The position numbers and the translations under genes are program-made. Below the pieces are notes generated by a model. It was given only the letters and a program-made list of their open reading frames with translations, had not been told where the DNA came from and made no database searches. Positions 10,985 to 22,919 of a stretch of DNA of 52,368 bases are shown here, in pieces (the stretch's first letter is position 1; the number at the start of each line of letters is the position of its first letter). The DNA comes from Phoronis australis (lineage: Eukaryota > Phoronida > Phoronidae), in assembly GCA_002633005.1 (NCBI GenBank), contig NMRA01000663.1, positions 166,233-218,600 of the forward strand, written 5' to 3'.

Positions 10985-12215
10985 ATTTTGGCGCGCATAA
11001 TGGATGCGACCTGGGATTTTGGCTAGGTCGCAAATTTCCACCTGACCATTTTCATAGAGTCAAGTCCTGATTATATAATAATGATAATAACAAAAATAAT
11101 AATAAATAGATTTATATTTTGTAAAGGCCACCAGCCCATATTTATTGGTAGTATTGTGTTATTTGACTTTGGTGCAAGCCACTGATGTTGCGTCATCGCC
11201 ATAACTGAATACACATATCTTATTGCTTCACATTGTGTGCTGTTACAACCAATAATGATTGCCATTAGTTTTAGTATCAGGTTCTGTTAAACAGTGTTAC
11301 AATAATGTAATTTAAGCCAATCATCCTGATAAATCAGATTATGGTGCTCACGAACTACGATTTTGTTACATATGCAATTAATGAAGAGCCTGTTTTTGGG
11401 TATTGTTTTTCTAGATTATGTTAATCAATGCGTTGTCTGCGATATCAGCTTCTGTTGTCTGTGAGGGTTTAAAAGGAAGCAGATCACATTGCATGACATC
11501 AGATAACTCCTTGACTGCCAGAGTGAGCACATTTTTCTTTCCGTGATTAAGGACAAGACGTTTGCCAGAAGTTTACTGTCAGGAGTGAAACAGCAGCGAC
11601 TCAGGTGTTATACTTCATGAGATATGTTCTAATATTGTAAGATTTAGCATCTCAGTCAACAGTAGATATGATCTAATACTGTAAGATTTAGATGGCATCT
11701 CAGTTAACAGTAGATCCCCTTTAGCACAGTCACCATCGTGTACCATTTGGAAAATGCAGGTCTGCGTATTTGATGAGACATCTGATGATCTCGGCTTCCT
11801 GTAAACCCACGAATGGATCTACGTTTTGTAGGAAGAAGACTGTACAATTCTAGTACAATAGTACCATTGTGCTCACAATACAACTCAGGTAAATGCTTTA
11901 AGTATCGTACTAGTTTACTCCTTCGTTTACCACTCACTCCTAAAATGCCCAAAATTACACTTTTAAGTATCCGTGACTGGCTTACCACCCACCCCCCAAT
12001 TCGTACGAGCATGACTTTTTTTCAAATTTTCTTGTCTGTCAAAGCCCATCTCGTCAGAATTTTAGCTCCTGAAAAATAAGATTTTTAGTGCAATTTACTG
12101 TACTGTTAAGTTAATCCTGTCCAGCTAAGTCAGTTCAGTGACACCCAGAACCACATTACTCCTGGTTACTTTACCAACATTTGATGGAGGTATGTCACGG
12201 TTGTTATTTGTTTCC
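10985..12215. other. No recognisable gene
   Basis: Intergenic sequence with an AT-rich simple stretch (about 11072-11108) and the tandem duplication listed separately. Overlapping open frames on the two strands around 11704-12079 have no recognisable motif. Confidence 0.5.
11621..11712 (+). repeat. Two-unit tandem duplication
   Basis: Units of 44 and 48 bp, both starting GATATG and ending CAGTA (11621-11664 and 11665-11712), differ at a few positions. The second has a 4-bp insertion ATGG. This is a recent local duplication. Confidence 0.75.
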
Positions 12216-12219
12216 GTTT

Positions 12220-13781
12220 TTATGCACCCACACATATTGCTGTCATCTCTGTCCAGTGTCCGCTGCTGTATCTCGTAAGCGCTTTGTAGGATCTTAATGA
12301 GATTTGGAAGATGTGTTTCTATGAAGCCGGTGAGAGAGGATGATGACTTTCGGACAAATCCGATTACCGCTTTACCCTCTTTGTATTACTTATAGTTTTA
12401 CATTCGCCTCTGTATCTTTAAAATTTGATTTTCCAGAAATATGCCAAATAGGTTTCTATTGAGGAAGTGATAATGTTTTCTGATTGTGTGTCATTTAACA
12501 AATTATTAGGTCGTTTTTGATGTTCGCTTCTATCCGCCAAACCACTCAAAGGATTATGAAAATTGGCAGACGTGGGAAGACTGACGAACATTGATTTTTC
12601 AGATGAGTTCGACTGCTCTTGCACCCCCGTGTGGCAGTTTTTTTTTGCATCCATGCCTGTATCTCCTTAACTCTTTGCAAGATCTTTGTGAATTTTGACA
12701 GGTGTGTTCCTATGAACGAACATGTAGATTATGTGTGCATAAAAAGTTTCTCAGTGGATTGGGCTTTTGTACAGAGTCAGGAGCTATGTTGATCTGGCTA
12801 CTCTTCGGACTCTGTACAGTAGTCTAACTGAACCACACTTTGATTACTGTGATGTTGTGTGGGGTAATTATACGTCATATCTTCAGGATAGACTTCAAAA
12901 ATTACAAAACAAGGCTGGGAGGCTGATACTCAACTATAGTGGCCTTTATAATGACTTTCCTATTTCTGAACTCCTCGATAAACTTGGTTGGTGCAGCCTG
13001 GTTAGCAGGGGTGCCTTTCATTGAAACTTACCAGGTAATGGTATTCAAAGCCATTCATAGCCTCACACCCAATTACCTTACCTTATTGTCTTCAAACAGA
13101 AGTACTGGGACTTTGTGCATGGTTCGTTACTGTAGGTCTCAGCTAATCACTATTTTACTCTATTTTATGTTATTTATTCATTAAATTGTACATATTGACT
13201 AATTTTATACTAATTTATTTTATTTATTATCTTTTCAATCTAATTGTACATAGCTGTCTGTATTTTACTTCATGTATTTATTTCCGACTGGGCCCACTTG
13301 AAAATCAGTGTATTCACTGAAGTGGTCACCCAGTCTTTTAAAGAAGTTTAAATAAATAAATAAATGTGGAGATGGCAATGACCACATGACCACGAGTTTC
13401 AGACCAATCTGACTACAGTTGTGCCCCCTAGTGACAATTTTTTGCTTTTTTCCGTTTGCCTCTGTATCTTTGACATTCGTTAATGGTTTTCATGAAATTT
13501 GGCAAATAGGTTTCTGTTAAGAAGGTGACGTCTTCCATTTTCAGATGAATTTGACTTGTTCTGTGTCACCTAGTGGCCATTTTTAAAATTTTAAGTACAT
13601 TGTTGACGCCTGCATTCATTTGCTATTCGCCAAACCACTCAAACGATCATTATAAAAATTGGTAGATGAGTTACCTGATCAGAATACCGCTTTTGGCCTT
13701 TGATTTTTAGATGGTCATCCATTGCCACCTCCATAGGAACATATCTGCCAAATTTACAGAGATTCTCCAAATACTTAAATA
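12220..13781 (+). repeat. Copy of the ABC-subunit repetitive element, split by a LINE
   Basis: It opens with the same leader as the copies at 24.4 and 26.1 kb (TATGCACCCACACATATTGC, then CATCTCTGTCC) and continues through A (decayed), B, C, A, B and part of a C subunit. Good box copies are GTGCCCCCTAGTGAC at about 13422 and GTCACCTAGTGGCC at about 13563. The sequence is interrupted inside the second A subunit, after TTCCTATGA, by an inserted LINE (12716-13365). It resumes with GTGGAGATGGCAATGACC. The right edge is truncated, with a short inverted piece of A-type sequence at 13735-13780. Confidence 0.75.
12716..13365 (+). mobile_element. 5'-truncated CR1/Jockey-like LINE nested in the repeat
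   Basis: The plus strand encodes RVRSYVDLATLRTLYSSL, then HFDYCDVVWGNYTSYLQD, then LQKLQNKAGRLI, and after a frameshift near 12990, VFKAIHSLTPNYLTLL. This is the usual C-terminal region of CR1/Jockey-type RT ORFs. The 3' end is a structured tail (13290-13340) followed by the simple repeat AAATAAATAAATAAAT at 13348-13364, as seen in LINEs that end in short tandem repeats instead of poly(A). Both junctions interrupt one subunit of the surrounding repetitive element, so the LINE is the younger insertion. No target duplication is obvious. Confidence 0.82.
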
Positions 13782-13789
13782 TTACAATG

Positions 13790-15880
13790 GACGAAAAAAT
13801 TGCCAATAGGGGACATCAGGACTCAGGAGTGTACCTTCAAGTTGATCTCAAAGAAATAGGATAAAATTGTTGGGGGCTAGATGTCAGAAATATGTTAGAT
13901 AGTAGGTGTTTTGGTTTTGTAAAGAAATTTAAAGGTCTTAGTGATAAGTTGACTTTTTTGAAGGAATTTAAGCAAAGGTAATAGATATTTATTCTCAGTT
14001 ATGGCATGAAAAAGTGTTATCTTTTTTAGGCTTCATGAAAATGATTTTATAATGGAGCTGTATGTTAAACGTTTTTACACCAAAAAGCACTTATCTGTTG
14101 TTGCTAAATTCACATGTGTAAATCATTCATTGAAAATTATAATTGAAAGAAGTTTTGAAATTCCAAAAGAAGAGTATTTTGTACAGCATGTTCTAAAAAA
14201 GTAGTCGAAGATGGAAGTATGGAAGTTCATTTTTATTTGAATGTCCTTGCTTTGATTTGAAAGCAAAACACGATATGTGTCCAAGGCTTGTAAACCTGCG
14301 AAATATAATATACGTATATCACTTTCTGATACATGTGTTAAATTGGAAACCAGAGACAAGCCAAACTGATACACTAATGTAATTATTTACAACAAACGTG
14401 GTGCAAAACCTAAAGCATAGAAAAGAAATGAAAATAATAAGTTTACAACTTTGTGCTTTGGTGTGTACTGTCTCTTCATGTAGGTTTAGCTACAAACTTC
14501 ACAGTTACTGTAGTAACTCTTGTCACGCAGGCGACTCACAACCTTTGGGCAGTTATACCAAGGTATATACATGTAGAAAATACACAATGCTACACATGTG
14601 CCCCACACAACTTAAAAAGGCTATATCTCTCAGGTAAACTCTAAGAGTTTAGCGTAACTCACCTAAATACCTGTACAAGTCCTGCCTCTAGGCACGGACA
14701 CTCTAGTGTTTCTATGTTGTCGGTGAAGTCCTAGAGGTGGCACACACGTCACAATGTCCAAGTCTTATAAATCAGCAAAATTTTGCAATTATTATGTATG
14801 AACATAACATTTGAAAATCAGCTGCATGTTTGTAACGAGAAGAAAATGGCTTACAATTCAATGTATAATTTTTTATTGTATCCGATAGTACATCATATTT
14901 ATGCACTGTTACTGCTTATTAAAAACTTGCCAATTAATGACACAACATGGCGGACAAGTGAAACGTTATTTTCTTATGTGTAGCATCTGCTTTACCTTGT
15001 TCCAGTACTGTACCATAGCCACTACCATAAAATATGAAAAAATGTGAGCACTCACAACTATGTTAGGAGACCTTAAAAATGAAAGGGGCGTAATTTTGGC
15101 AATTATTTTCTCTTGTTTTAAAATGGTGAGATTGTACAGTATTCAGGCCGGTGGCCTTAGTACTGCCAATAAATTTATTATTGCCATTATTTAGGTTTGT
15201 GCATTTTAAACATGTTGTGCTTGTGTGAAAATAAAAAAGTAAAAGCGTTTGGGTAAGCTTCACATCGACTGCTAGTTACATCTGTGGTGTATGCATCAGA
15301 AAATTCAAAAATACGCTTCATTAAGAACTAGTTGTACTGCTGATGTACTGCACATGATCACTACATTCTAGCCGCTATGCACTTGGTTACATTGTACACA
15401 ATCTGCTGAGCTTTAATTTCACTCATGCACATGAAGTCCGACGTCAGTGTAACTCCCTGCGCATTGGCACAGTTCACGTGAACGCCCACCTCGTCTACTC
15501 AGAAGTGTCCATGCTCAGGTTAATGCTAACACCCACGTGACGATTTTTGACATCCCCAATTTAAGTAGTTGGACTGATATGGTACTGTACTGATTCGTAG
15601 AGTGCTGATGTCAAGCCTTTGGGCATGTTTTTTGTGATAGCTATCAATTACATCTCTTGATTTACTAAACCACATGAACGATGTCGTTGTAACTTGACAT
15701 GGAGGTTTAATTTTGTAATGAAAGAGGCAGCAGCCATTTTTTTACCTGTTGTGTGTTGTGCTGCTCCTTAAGTGTCCGTTGATTGATAAAAATGTTTCAG
15801 TGACACCTTTTGTCACGTGACGTGAAAATCAGAGCTGCTGATCACTTGGAACCATTTTTTTTGCTTTTAATTGTCAAAAT
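13790..15880. other. No recognisable gene
   Basis: About 2 kb of AT-rich intergenic DNA. Short frames on both strands show no motif. No terminal repeats or family members were noticed. Confidence 0.5.
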
Positions 15881-15889
15881 CGAGCTAAG

Positions 15890-15970
15890 GTGCTAGAAAC
15901 CTGACTTGAGGGTCTAGCAGTGTGCCCCAGTGGGACTCAAAGTCACAACCTTAACCGCGTGCTTCTGTAT
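15890..15970 (-). mobile_element. tRNA-derived SINE fragment, same family as 10.3 kb
   Basis: Read on the minus strand, it gives GTTGTGACTTTGAGTCCC (a B-box region), then ACTGGGGCACACTGCTAGAC and CTCAAGTCAG. The second part is nearly identical to 10327-10357 on the plus strand. The A-box side is weak. It is a dispersed copy in the opposite orientation. Confidence 0.6.
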
Positions 15971-16189
15971 GTAGTGTCCAGCATACGTAACGCTCATGTG
16001 ATACCATCTTCTGTTTTAGGAGTGCAGTGTTATATTGTGAAGTAGTGGAAGAGTGGTAGTCGTGGAGTCAAGGATTGGAAATCTGGAGGTTGTATAAACA
16101 ATTGGCAGATAAATCCAGTACTGGAAACGCATAGAGAGTTTGCATGACTGACCGTTAAAGATCGCTGCAGCACAAGAAACTACGCCACT

Positions 16190-17690
16190 TTCTCAGTTAG
16201 TATTCAATATCTATTGCCCAGAATTCCATTCTGTTTGTGACTCTTAGCTATGGGAGAGAAATCATTTTCCTACTCCGTTAGGCAAGTCGATCACTTCACC
16301 TGTCTGCTGGCAACTTGAAGGCGATCAAGATATGGCGGTACTGAGATTCATGACGCTTAAGTTAGTGCTGTACGCCTGGCCGGTGGTTTTTAGCTGAAGC
16401 GCTGAATCCGGCACTGTTGAAGTTTCTCTTCTGTCTTGTCTTATTTGAAGTTGCCAATGATTTTGTAAAGCTGAAATGGTCCGACTTCTTCTTGGGATGA
16501 GTACATTGATTTCTGCATCATAGCTAAAGACAGTCATGCTGGATAAGTTCCGAGCATAGGTATTGATACATGTGTAAACAGTTAAGAGAAAGAGTGATAG
16601 TTGGTCAATTTCTGTCATACTTGCAGAGTGTAAGTGTGTGCATTGGCTGCGACATTCACGAACACTGCTTTCTCGAAGAGATGTTCACCAATATCTCTTG
16701 GCTCTAGACTGTTGACAGCATACGTCTGAGAAATCATTCCTAATCCATTGGGTCTTTAATGCTTCCGTTTTGTTCTGGCAAATAAGACACAGTTGAAATA
16801 GAATACGTGATTTTGGCCCTGGACCAAAAAAACGATTTCTGTTCTTTCAATTGTGGTGGAACGTACGCTGTACACACCCAAAGGTCTAACTCGCTGATTA
16901 CAATGAATGAGCATTTTCACCGCGCCTGAACGATTTTCTTACCGAACCTGTTTACAGCGTAGCTTTTGATGTACAAGTTGGGTGTGACTGATGAGAAAGC
17001 CTCAGTGTTCTTGTCTGTGTTTCACTTAGTCTTTAGTTATGCTCATCGCTTTGCGTGTCTCATGTGTTTCCACTGCTTTCAGTGCGTGAATGGAAAGTAG
17101 CTGAATGATTGGCTTGGGTGTATTCGGCTTTCACAGTTATTATAGTCAATATCTATTGCTACGACTTGGGTATGGGAGAAATCATGTTCCTAGTTCCTCA
17201 GAAAGGATGATCACTTCGTCTGCGCTCTGACGACTTTAAGATGAGAAGATCCAATTTTTCCACTGTTGCTGTGATCTGCGTCTTTGGCTAATGCGCGACA
17301 CAGCTGAACAGTTCGTTGTGTCTTCTTATTTAAAGTTGGTCAGACCTTGAGAAGAGAGTTGAAGTGGTGTTCCGAACTTGAGCGGATGAGGGCCTGTGAA
17401 TTCAACCTTTCATGTGGTTAAGTGCGAGGTGGAATTATGCCGCGTCATCAGCTTGTTACGTCCTGGGGTTCGGCACACCATTTCAGTTTGCTCTTCTTTG
17501 AACAAGACGGGTGAAGTGCTGGGACATTCTGTGGAAAAGCGCACACATTCTGTGTGGTATCTAGGTTCAGTACTTCCATACAAGTTCGAAGCAAAGTTAT
17601 TGACGCATGTGTTCCTTGGAGAATCAGTGATTAACGCGATCAAAGTGTTCTGTGTCATTTCTTTCTGTATATATAGCTTATCTTAGGTGG
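16190..17690 (+). repeat. Diverged direct duplication, unit about 950 bp
   Basis: Segment 16200-16300 (TCAATATCTATTGC, then CTATGGGAGAGAAATCA, then GATCACTTC) is repeated at 17145-17220 (TCAATATCTATTGC, then GTATGGGAGAAATCATG, then GATCACTTCG) in the same order. A second match joins TCTTATTTGAAGTTG (about 16438) with TCTTATTTAAAGTTGG (about 17323). Spacing between pairs is preserved at roughly 890-945 bp. No recognisable protein is encoded. It could be an old tandem duplication or two copies of one transposon. Confidence 0.5.
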
Positions 17691-17699
17691 ACTGCTTGT

Positions 17700-19150
17700 T
17701 GAAACGAACTCTAAGCACCACAAGGATTTATCTGCCAGTATGTGTCCGTGTTTTTGGTGTTGTCTTTTTAGTTACCGTAAGCTTTTTAATCAGCTATATA
17801 ACAGATCAATGACTTGGAACATGCGGTTCAGTTTTTTGATTCGCTCCAGGGAATATGTGTTTCAGGAACAGTTGACGTCTAGTTTTTGGTTGGCCGACAA
17901 GCGTATTTCCTGAATCTGGTTTCAACTACACTTAAGGAAATTGCTCTTTGTTTTTGTTTTCACTTATTGCTCATGGTAAACGGTGGTAAGTTGTTTTTAA
18001 ACAATTTCTTTTCAAGAAAGACATAGAGAACCAAGGCTTGGTTTTGGCTTGATTAACAGCTGTTTAGCTTGACTCACCCTCTTTTTCTATTCTGCAGTCC
18101 CTGACAGCCCTGAATTGTGAACAAAGCAATTTCAATTCTGTTATCTTCAATGAGATGAATGAAAATGAATTAAGCTGTGGAATTAAAGATTTTAAAATTA
18201 TTGTATTGTTCATGTGATTAATTATTCCTAACTGCACCATTGATTAATGCTTTAAGTTTTTTAATTTGCAAAAATGAGCTTTTGAATAATGAAAAAGGAT
18301 TAAGTCAATATAAATGACCACGGGTTCAATTCCCATGTCAGCTTTAAAATTGTTAAACTTGATTTAGTTTGTTTTCTTTGTTGTATTAGTCATTTGAGGA
18401 ACCCATTCTGACTGGTTGTTAAGTGTTTGATTGCTTTTAGCATAAAGCCTTGGCTGTCTACCACCAGAGTGCAGTGCGGTCTTGTAGAAAGAGTCCATAC
18501 AGTTCAAGTAAAGGAAGACCCCCACCAGGTGAGGCTCATCTCTCATATGCTGACTAGATTGCACATTTTTTTTCAGACGTCCATGATGGTCACCATAGAT
18601 TCAACAAACTGGACCATTTCTTGTATCGCATCTTCTGTGTGTATGCATGCATACGTGTGTGTCAAGGTCATACCAGAGCCCAGTTTCTTACTCTATTTAC
18701 TCGAACTCAATCTCCAAAATAAATTTGGTACTTCCCATTGGCCTTTAGTACTAGACACTTAATTATCTTGAGTTCATGTTAAAGCAGAACAGAAAATGGT
18801 CAAGTAATAATTTCAAGTCTCATTTTGAGTAAAACGTTAAGAACCCTGTCCCTGAAAACTGTGACAAGCATATATAACAGTATTCGTGTGTGGCTATTAT
18901 GCCTTTCACATGGTAAAGTATTGCCACCAGTTCAGTTGGTTGTGACAGGTGTGTGCACCTGTTGTTCACACACTCTCCAGGCACGGTGCTTAGTGCTGAA
19001 ATCATCTAGCTATTGCGGTTCTTGACAAATTTCATTCTGGGCTTGGCTATTCAAAGTCTTTATGGGGTAATAAAAAGATTATCTTCTAAGCCAGGACTAT
19101 AAAGCCGTTGTTAAGCTGTGTTTACTTGCACTGGCTAACTGGGACAGTTG
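17700..19150. other. No recognisable gene; isolated B-box-like site
   Basis: Intergenic DNA. GGTTCAATTCC at 18323-18333 fits a pol III B box, but no A box or tRNA fold is visible around it. It may be the end of an eroded SINE. Confidence 0.4.
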
Positions 19151-19156
19151 CGTTAC

Positions 19157-19679
19157 TTAAGGCCTTAGCCTTCCATACTGACTTAACTCCGGTTTGAGCT
19201 TCGAAGCGTCGACGTAAACTGCTAAGTTAACTAAACTGTTCATGCCGGCTTCGGTAGTTACCGGACATCGAAGTAAACGGTAGGTGATGTTGTTGTCATC
19301 GAAGTAATCGCAAGGTAGCACTGCACGCTCAGACTTTTTTATGTGACAATTTGAGAACATTTACATGTGTAAATTACCATAATATAAAACTTGTTTTTAA
19401 TTCGATTGATGATTATTTGAGCAAAGTGTAAGCAGCTATTCAGCGACGACACCACCTTTTAATTGTCAAAGATAACGGTGGCACCTGGCGATAACTTCGA
19501 AGGGACCGAAGTTGACCATTCATACCGCAACGCAGCGTCGACGCTCCGCTGTTAAATCCACCTGTTTACTGCAAAGTTAACTAGAGCTGTTAACTTCGAT
19601 CCAGGACCGAAGTTAATTGTTCTAACTGCAACTCCCCAGAATATCGACGAATTCTAACTTAGAATGAAAGGCCCTTTAA
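19157..19679. mobile_element. TTAA-flanked MITE (Kolobok/T2-like or piggyBac-like)
   Basis: TTAA lies at both ends. The right terminus, read inward, is TTAAAGGGCCTTTCATTCTA; the left is TTAAGGCCTTAGCCTTCCAT. These are imperfect inverted ends. TTAA target sites with a TTAAAGGRR-like terminus fit the T2/Kolobok group known from vertebrate MITEs; piggyBac also uses TTAA. The interior has further inverted motifs (AACTTCG, GTCGAC) and no coding capacity. A partial copy lies at 7811-7884. Confidence 0.55.
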
Positions 19680-19689
19680 TGGAGACTGA

Positions 19690-21230
19690 AGTTAAAATAA
19701 TGCAGCAGTGAACCGGTTCTAACATACAAATAAAAGTCACATTTGCCTGAGTTGCACGCCAAACAAAAGCTGATTAATATTTATTGTCGAAAGACTGAAA
19801 CCTGACAGCGATCGCTGATTAGCTGATATGTCAGTAACGTGGCTGGTGGGACCACGAATGCTTATCACACTGCTGTGCCATATTGTGAAGAGTTTACTTC
19901 GTATTTGATCATTGTATCAGACGTTTTTATTTTTTACTGTTTGACACAGTGCTGTAAAGGGTTGGTCATCCCCTTTTGTATGGCTTCTGGTTGTTTGAAT
20001 TCTTCGAAAAGGGTGCCCAAAGCTGTATACTAAATATACAGGTTTGCGCTGATGTGGGTAAAAAATGGACATAAAATTTGAATCAAAATTAGTGTCATTA
20101 AAACTTTTCTCTTCTTTGAGTAAATTAGCTTATTTACCGGTGTTTGAAAAGTTAGCATTCTGTCGTTAATCGGCAGCTGCTGAAATTGTGATTTGTTCTC
20201 TTGAGTCGGCTTTTAGCGATTACATCACCTGACATTGATCATTTTCTTCCCCCCCCCCCCCCCCCNCCAATTGTTTTATCAACTGTTCTTCGCTGCCGGC
20301 ACAAGGTTGCGTATATATGTCACAACATGACCCGACATTTCATACTAAAATTTTTTATTCTGACAATTTGAAGAACGCCACTTGACTGCACGCTAAAATA
20401 GGATACTGACTTTACCCCACCAAATACATCACGACAAGCAGTGCTCCTAGCGGGTGATTTTGTTTCGAGTTTCGTTAGAAAATATAAGTTGACTTTTTGC
20501 TTTTAAAATATTTGTGAAATTAATCGACAACTCCTAGAAAACTATGCAAAATTTATTCAGAATAAAACCACCTTAAGAGCAGGGTTCACAAGGAACTAGT
20601 GACCTTGACCTTGCGTGTCTGTTTCAAAAGCCTATTGTGTGTGAACTGTAAAGGACACCTAGGACTTTCTGAAAAATTTGAAACCACTTTGCAGACTTGT
20701 TGCCACTTCCAAGCCAGCTCAAAATGTTACGACCAGGTGCCATGAAATAGCCGGCCAATAACTACTTTTTGTAACTCCAACTGGTTGTTGAATTTCTAGT
20801 GGCCATTGTGATTGAACTACAACATGCTATTGCAACAAAAAAGAAATAATCTGAACGGGAGATTAACTTTCAGTGGAGGGTGTGGCCTGAGAGTTATCAC
20901 CATAAAGTGTCACCAACTTAATAATTGCCAAAAATGCGCTTTTTCATTTTTCAGGGGTTTCTAACATTGTGAATGCTAACAATTTTTCGAAACTGTAACT
21001 GAGGTACAAAAGTTGTACATGGAAAATTCTTTGAGGTTATCCAGGACCTTAATAAATGACCTTAACTCTTAGTCAAATATGGAAAAACTATGCTTTGTCA
21101 ACCATTAAAAGTATTTTCTGAAAGGAGAAAGATCGAGGATTCTAAAAATATGCTTCTTACTACTGTGTCTTTGTATTGTCACATGATCATGTTTCTTTAG
21201 TCAAATTGTCATGTGCAAGAAAAGTACATT
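19690..21230. other. No recognisable gene
   Basis: Intergenic DNA with a poly(C) run. A short open frame at 19839-20033 has no motif. Confidence 0.5.
20250..20268. repeat. Poly(C) tract with one ambiguous base
   Basis: A homopolymer C run contains one N. Its length is likely to be inaccurate in the assembly. Confidence 0.8.
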
Positions 21231-21239
21231 CATAGCAAA

Positions 21240-21514
21240 ATAACCCCCAGCTGATTTTACTAAAAACTTTTTTAAATGAAAACTTTATGTTATGTCTCAA
21301 AAACGCTGCTAGGAATTTTTGGATTGTTCACTTAGTTCGGGTTTTATGCCAAATTAACTCACAAAACACAAGGCATTTTTGTACACAAAACAGTGGTCTT
21401 ATTCGTTTATTGCTCGGTATGTGAAAACAAGGCATTTTAAAGTAAAATCCTGTTTTTGAGACATAGCGTTAAGTTTTTGTTAAAAAAGTTTAAGTAAAAT
21501 CGTCCGAGGGTTAT
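21240..21514. mobile_element. Hairpin-forming inverted repeat (MITE-like)
   Basis: Arms of about 63 bp at 21240-21304 and 21452-21514 are complementary over most of their length. They share ATAACCC ends, GATTTTACT, AACTTTTTTAA and ATGTCTCAAAAAC in order, and are separated by about 150 bp. The arrangement suggests a fold-back MITE. No target duplication is certain. Confidence 0.65.
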
Positions 21515-22660
21515 AAACTTAATTTGGTGCTATATATGCTTAGCAGAAAATTTGATAAAATTACTTGTCGGCCATATGTGTTGTATATTGGGGTGATTTT
21601 ACTGTAACACTCAGTACTGCACTGGGGCTCCAACGAATTTCACCAATTTCCATTCCTGTTATTGCTTTTCTAAGCAGTCATTTAGCAAAAGTAGACACCT
21701 GGTTCAAACTGCTACCTGTGGTTCTGGAATCAATACTGTTCTCTTGTTACTAAGCATGAGGTGTTGCTGTTATGTAATGTAATCTGATGACAACAGTTGT
21801 AACTTGTGTAATTACTGGAGCACAGTGGCCCAGCTGACATAGCCAGGGGATAGCATGGTAGATTTCCACAGATTCACCACTTGCGTTTTCATGACTCACT
21901 GCTTCCAAGGGAGATAACAACCAAAGAGTAATGTGAAGATCTGATTTAGTAACTGCCAGTGTGCTTATTTCCTTTAATATGTGTTAGTGGTGGTAGATAA
22001 ACCATGAGCTGAAGCTGGTTTCTGCTTGGATTTTGCAGAGGAAGTTGCTATGGAAGCCATGATGCACAGTGAGGTATGTAAGAAAAAAAGCTTCATTTTC
22101 ATATTGTGATGTGTAATCTGCATAGCGCCCAAACCTTTGATGGTATATAGCCACTAGTTGATTTTCTTAAGCTTCCATTGGATATGAACGAAGCTTCTAA
22201 GTGTTCTTTTTAAATCATCATTCGTATTTTATGACTAGTTGAATGACGATATCTTCAACTTTCAAAATTAGAAAAGTTATCCCTAAAAGGCTCCCCTGGT
22301 AAGTGTCTATGGCAATGTGGATATTGGCGTCCAAAATGTGTTCTTTACCCCAAGGCAAGGAACAATCATTTTCAACGCATTTCTTATACCTTTAAACAAA
22401 TGAATTCAAGGGGCGACTTGTTCATTTATGAAAAACCAGTGGCTTGAAAATGAACACCTTATCACCATCTCCTTAGAAGTGTCTCCTATCGTAGCTTTTT
22501 CTCCAAATATTTTCTCAAAAGTTTATTATTTCTGATGCCTTTTTGCCACCAGAAACCAATTTTAGTGATAGATTCTTAACTAGGCTACAAAAGGGGCGCT
22601 ATTGAAGTGGCTTTCTCTTGTTTTGAGTTGACAAAATTAATGTTGATAAATTTTAAAACC

Positions 22661-22919
22661 CACCATCGCTTGACTACCCGGCTGCTAAACAGTATGTTTG
22701 AGTTATAACATATAAAAGGCATGACTAAAAAATGTCGTTCACGTAAAGATTGTGTCAGCTTTTATGTAAAAAAGTGAGTCGCTGATTTAGATGAGTTCTT
22801 GAAGCTGTTTGCGAAGACAAAGAATTCGGTTCTTCATACAAAATTCTGAAACTTTGCATCTCGTGTTCTGCGTTTTTATGAGTTCAGAACATCGAAACGC
22901 GCTGGGTAGTCAGGAGGTG
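22661..22919. mobile_element. Possible MITE with CACC...TGACTACCC ends
   Basis: The left end CACCATCGCTTGACTACCCG and the complement of the right end, CACCTCCTGACTACCCAGC, form imperfect inverted termini 259 bp apart. The interior is non-coding. Support is limited to the terminal 20 bp or so. Confidence 0.35.

Noticed and set aside
18323-18333. tRNA gene suggested by an isolated B-box-like GGTTCAATTCC.
   Set aside because: No A box at proper distance and no clover-leaf could be drawn around it.
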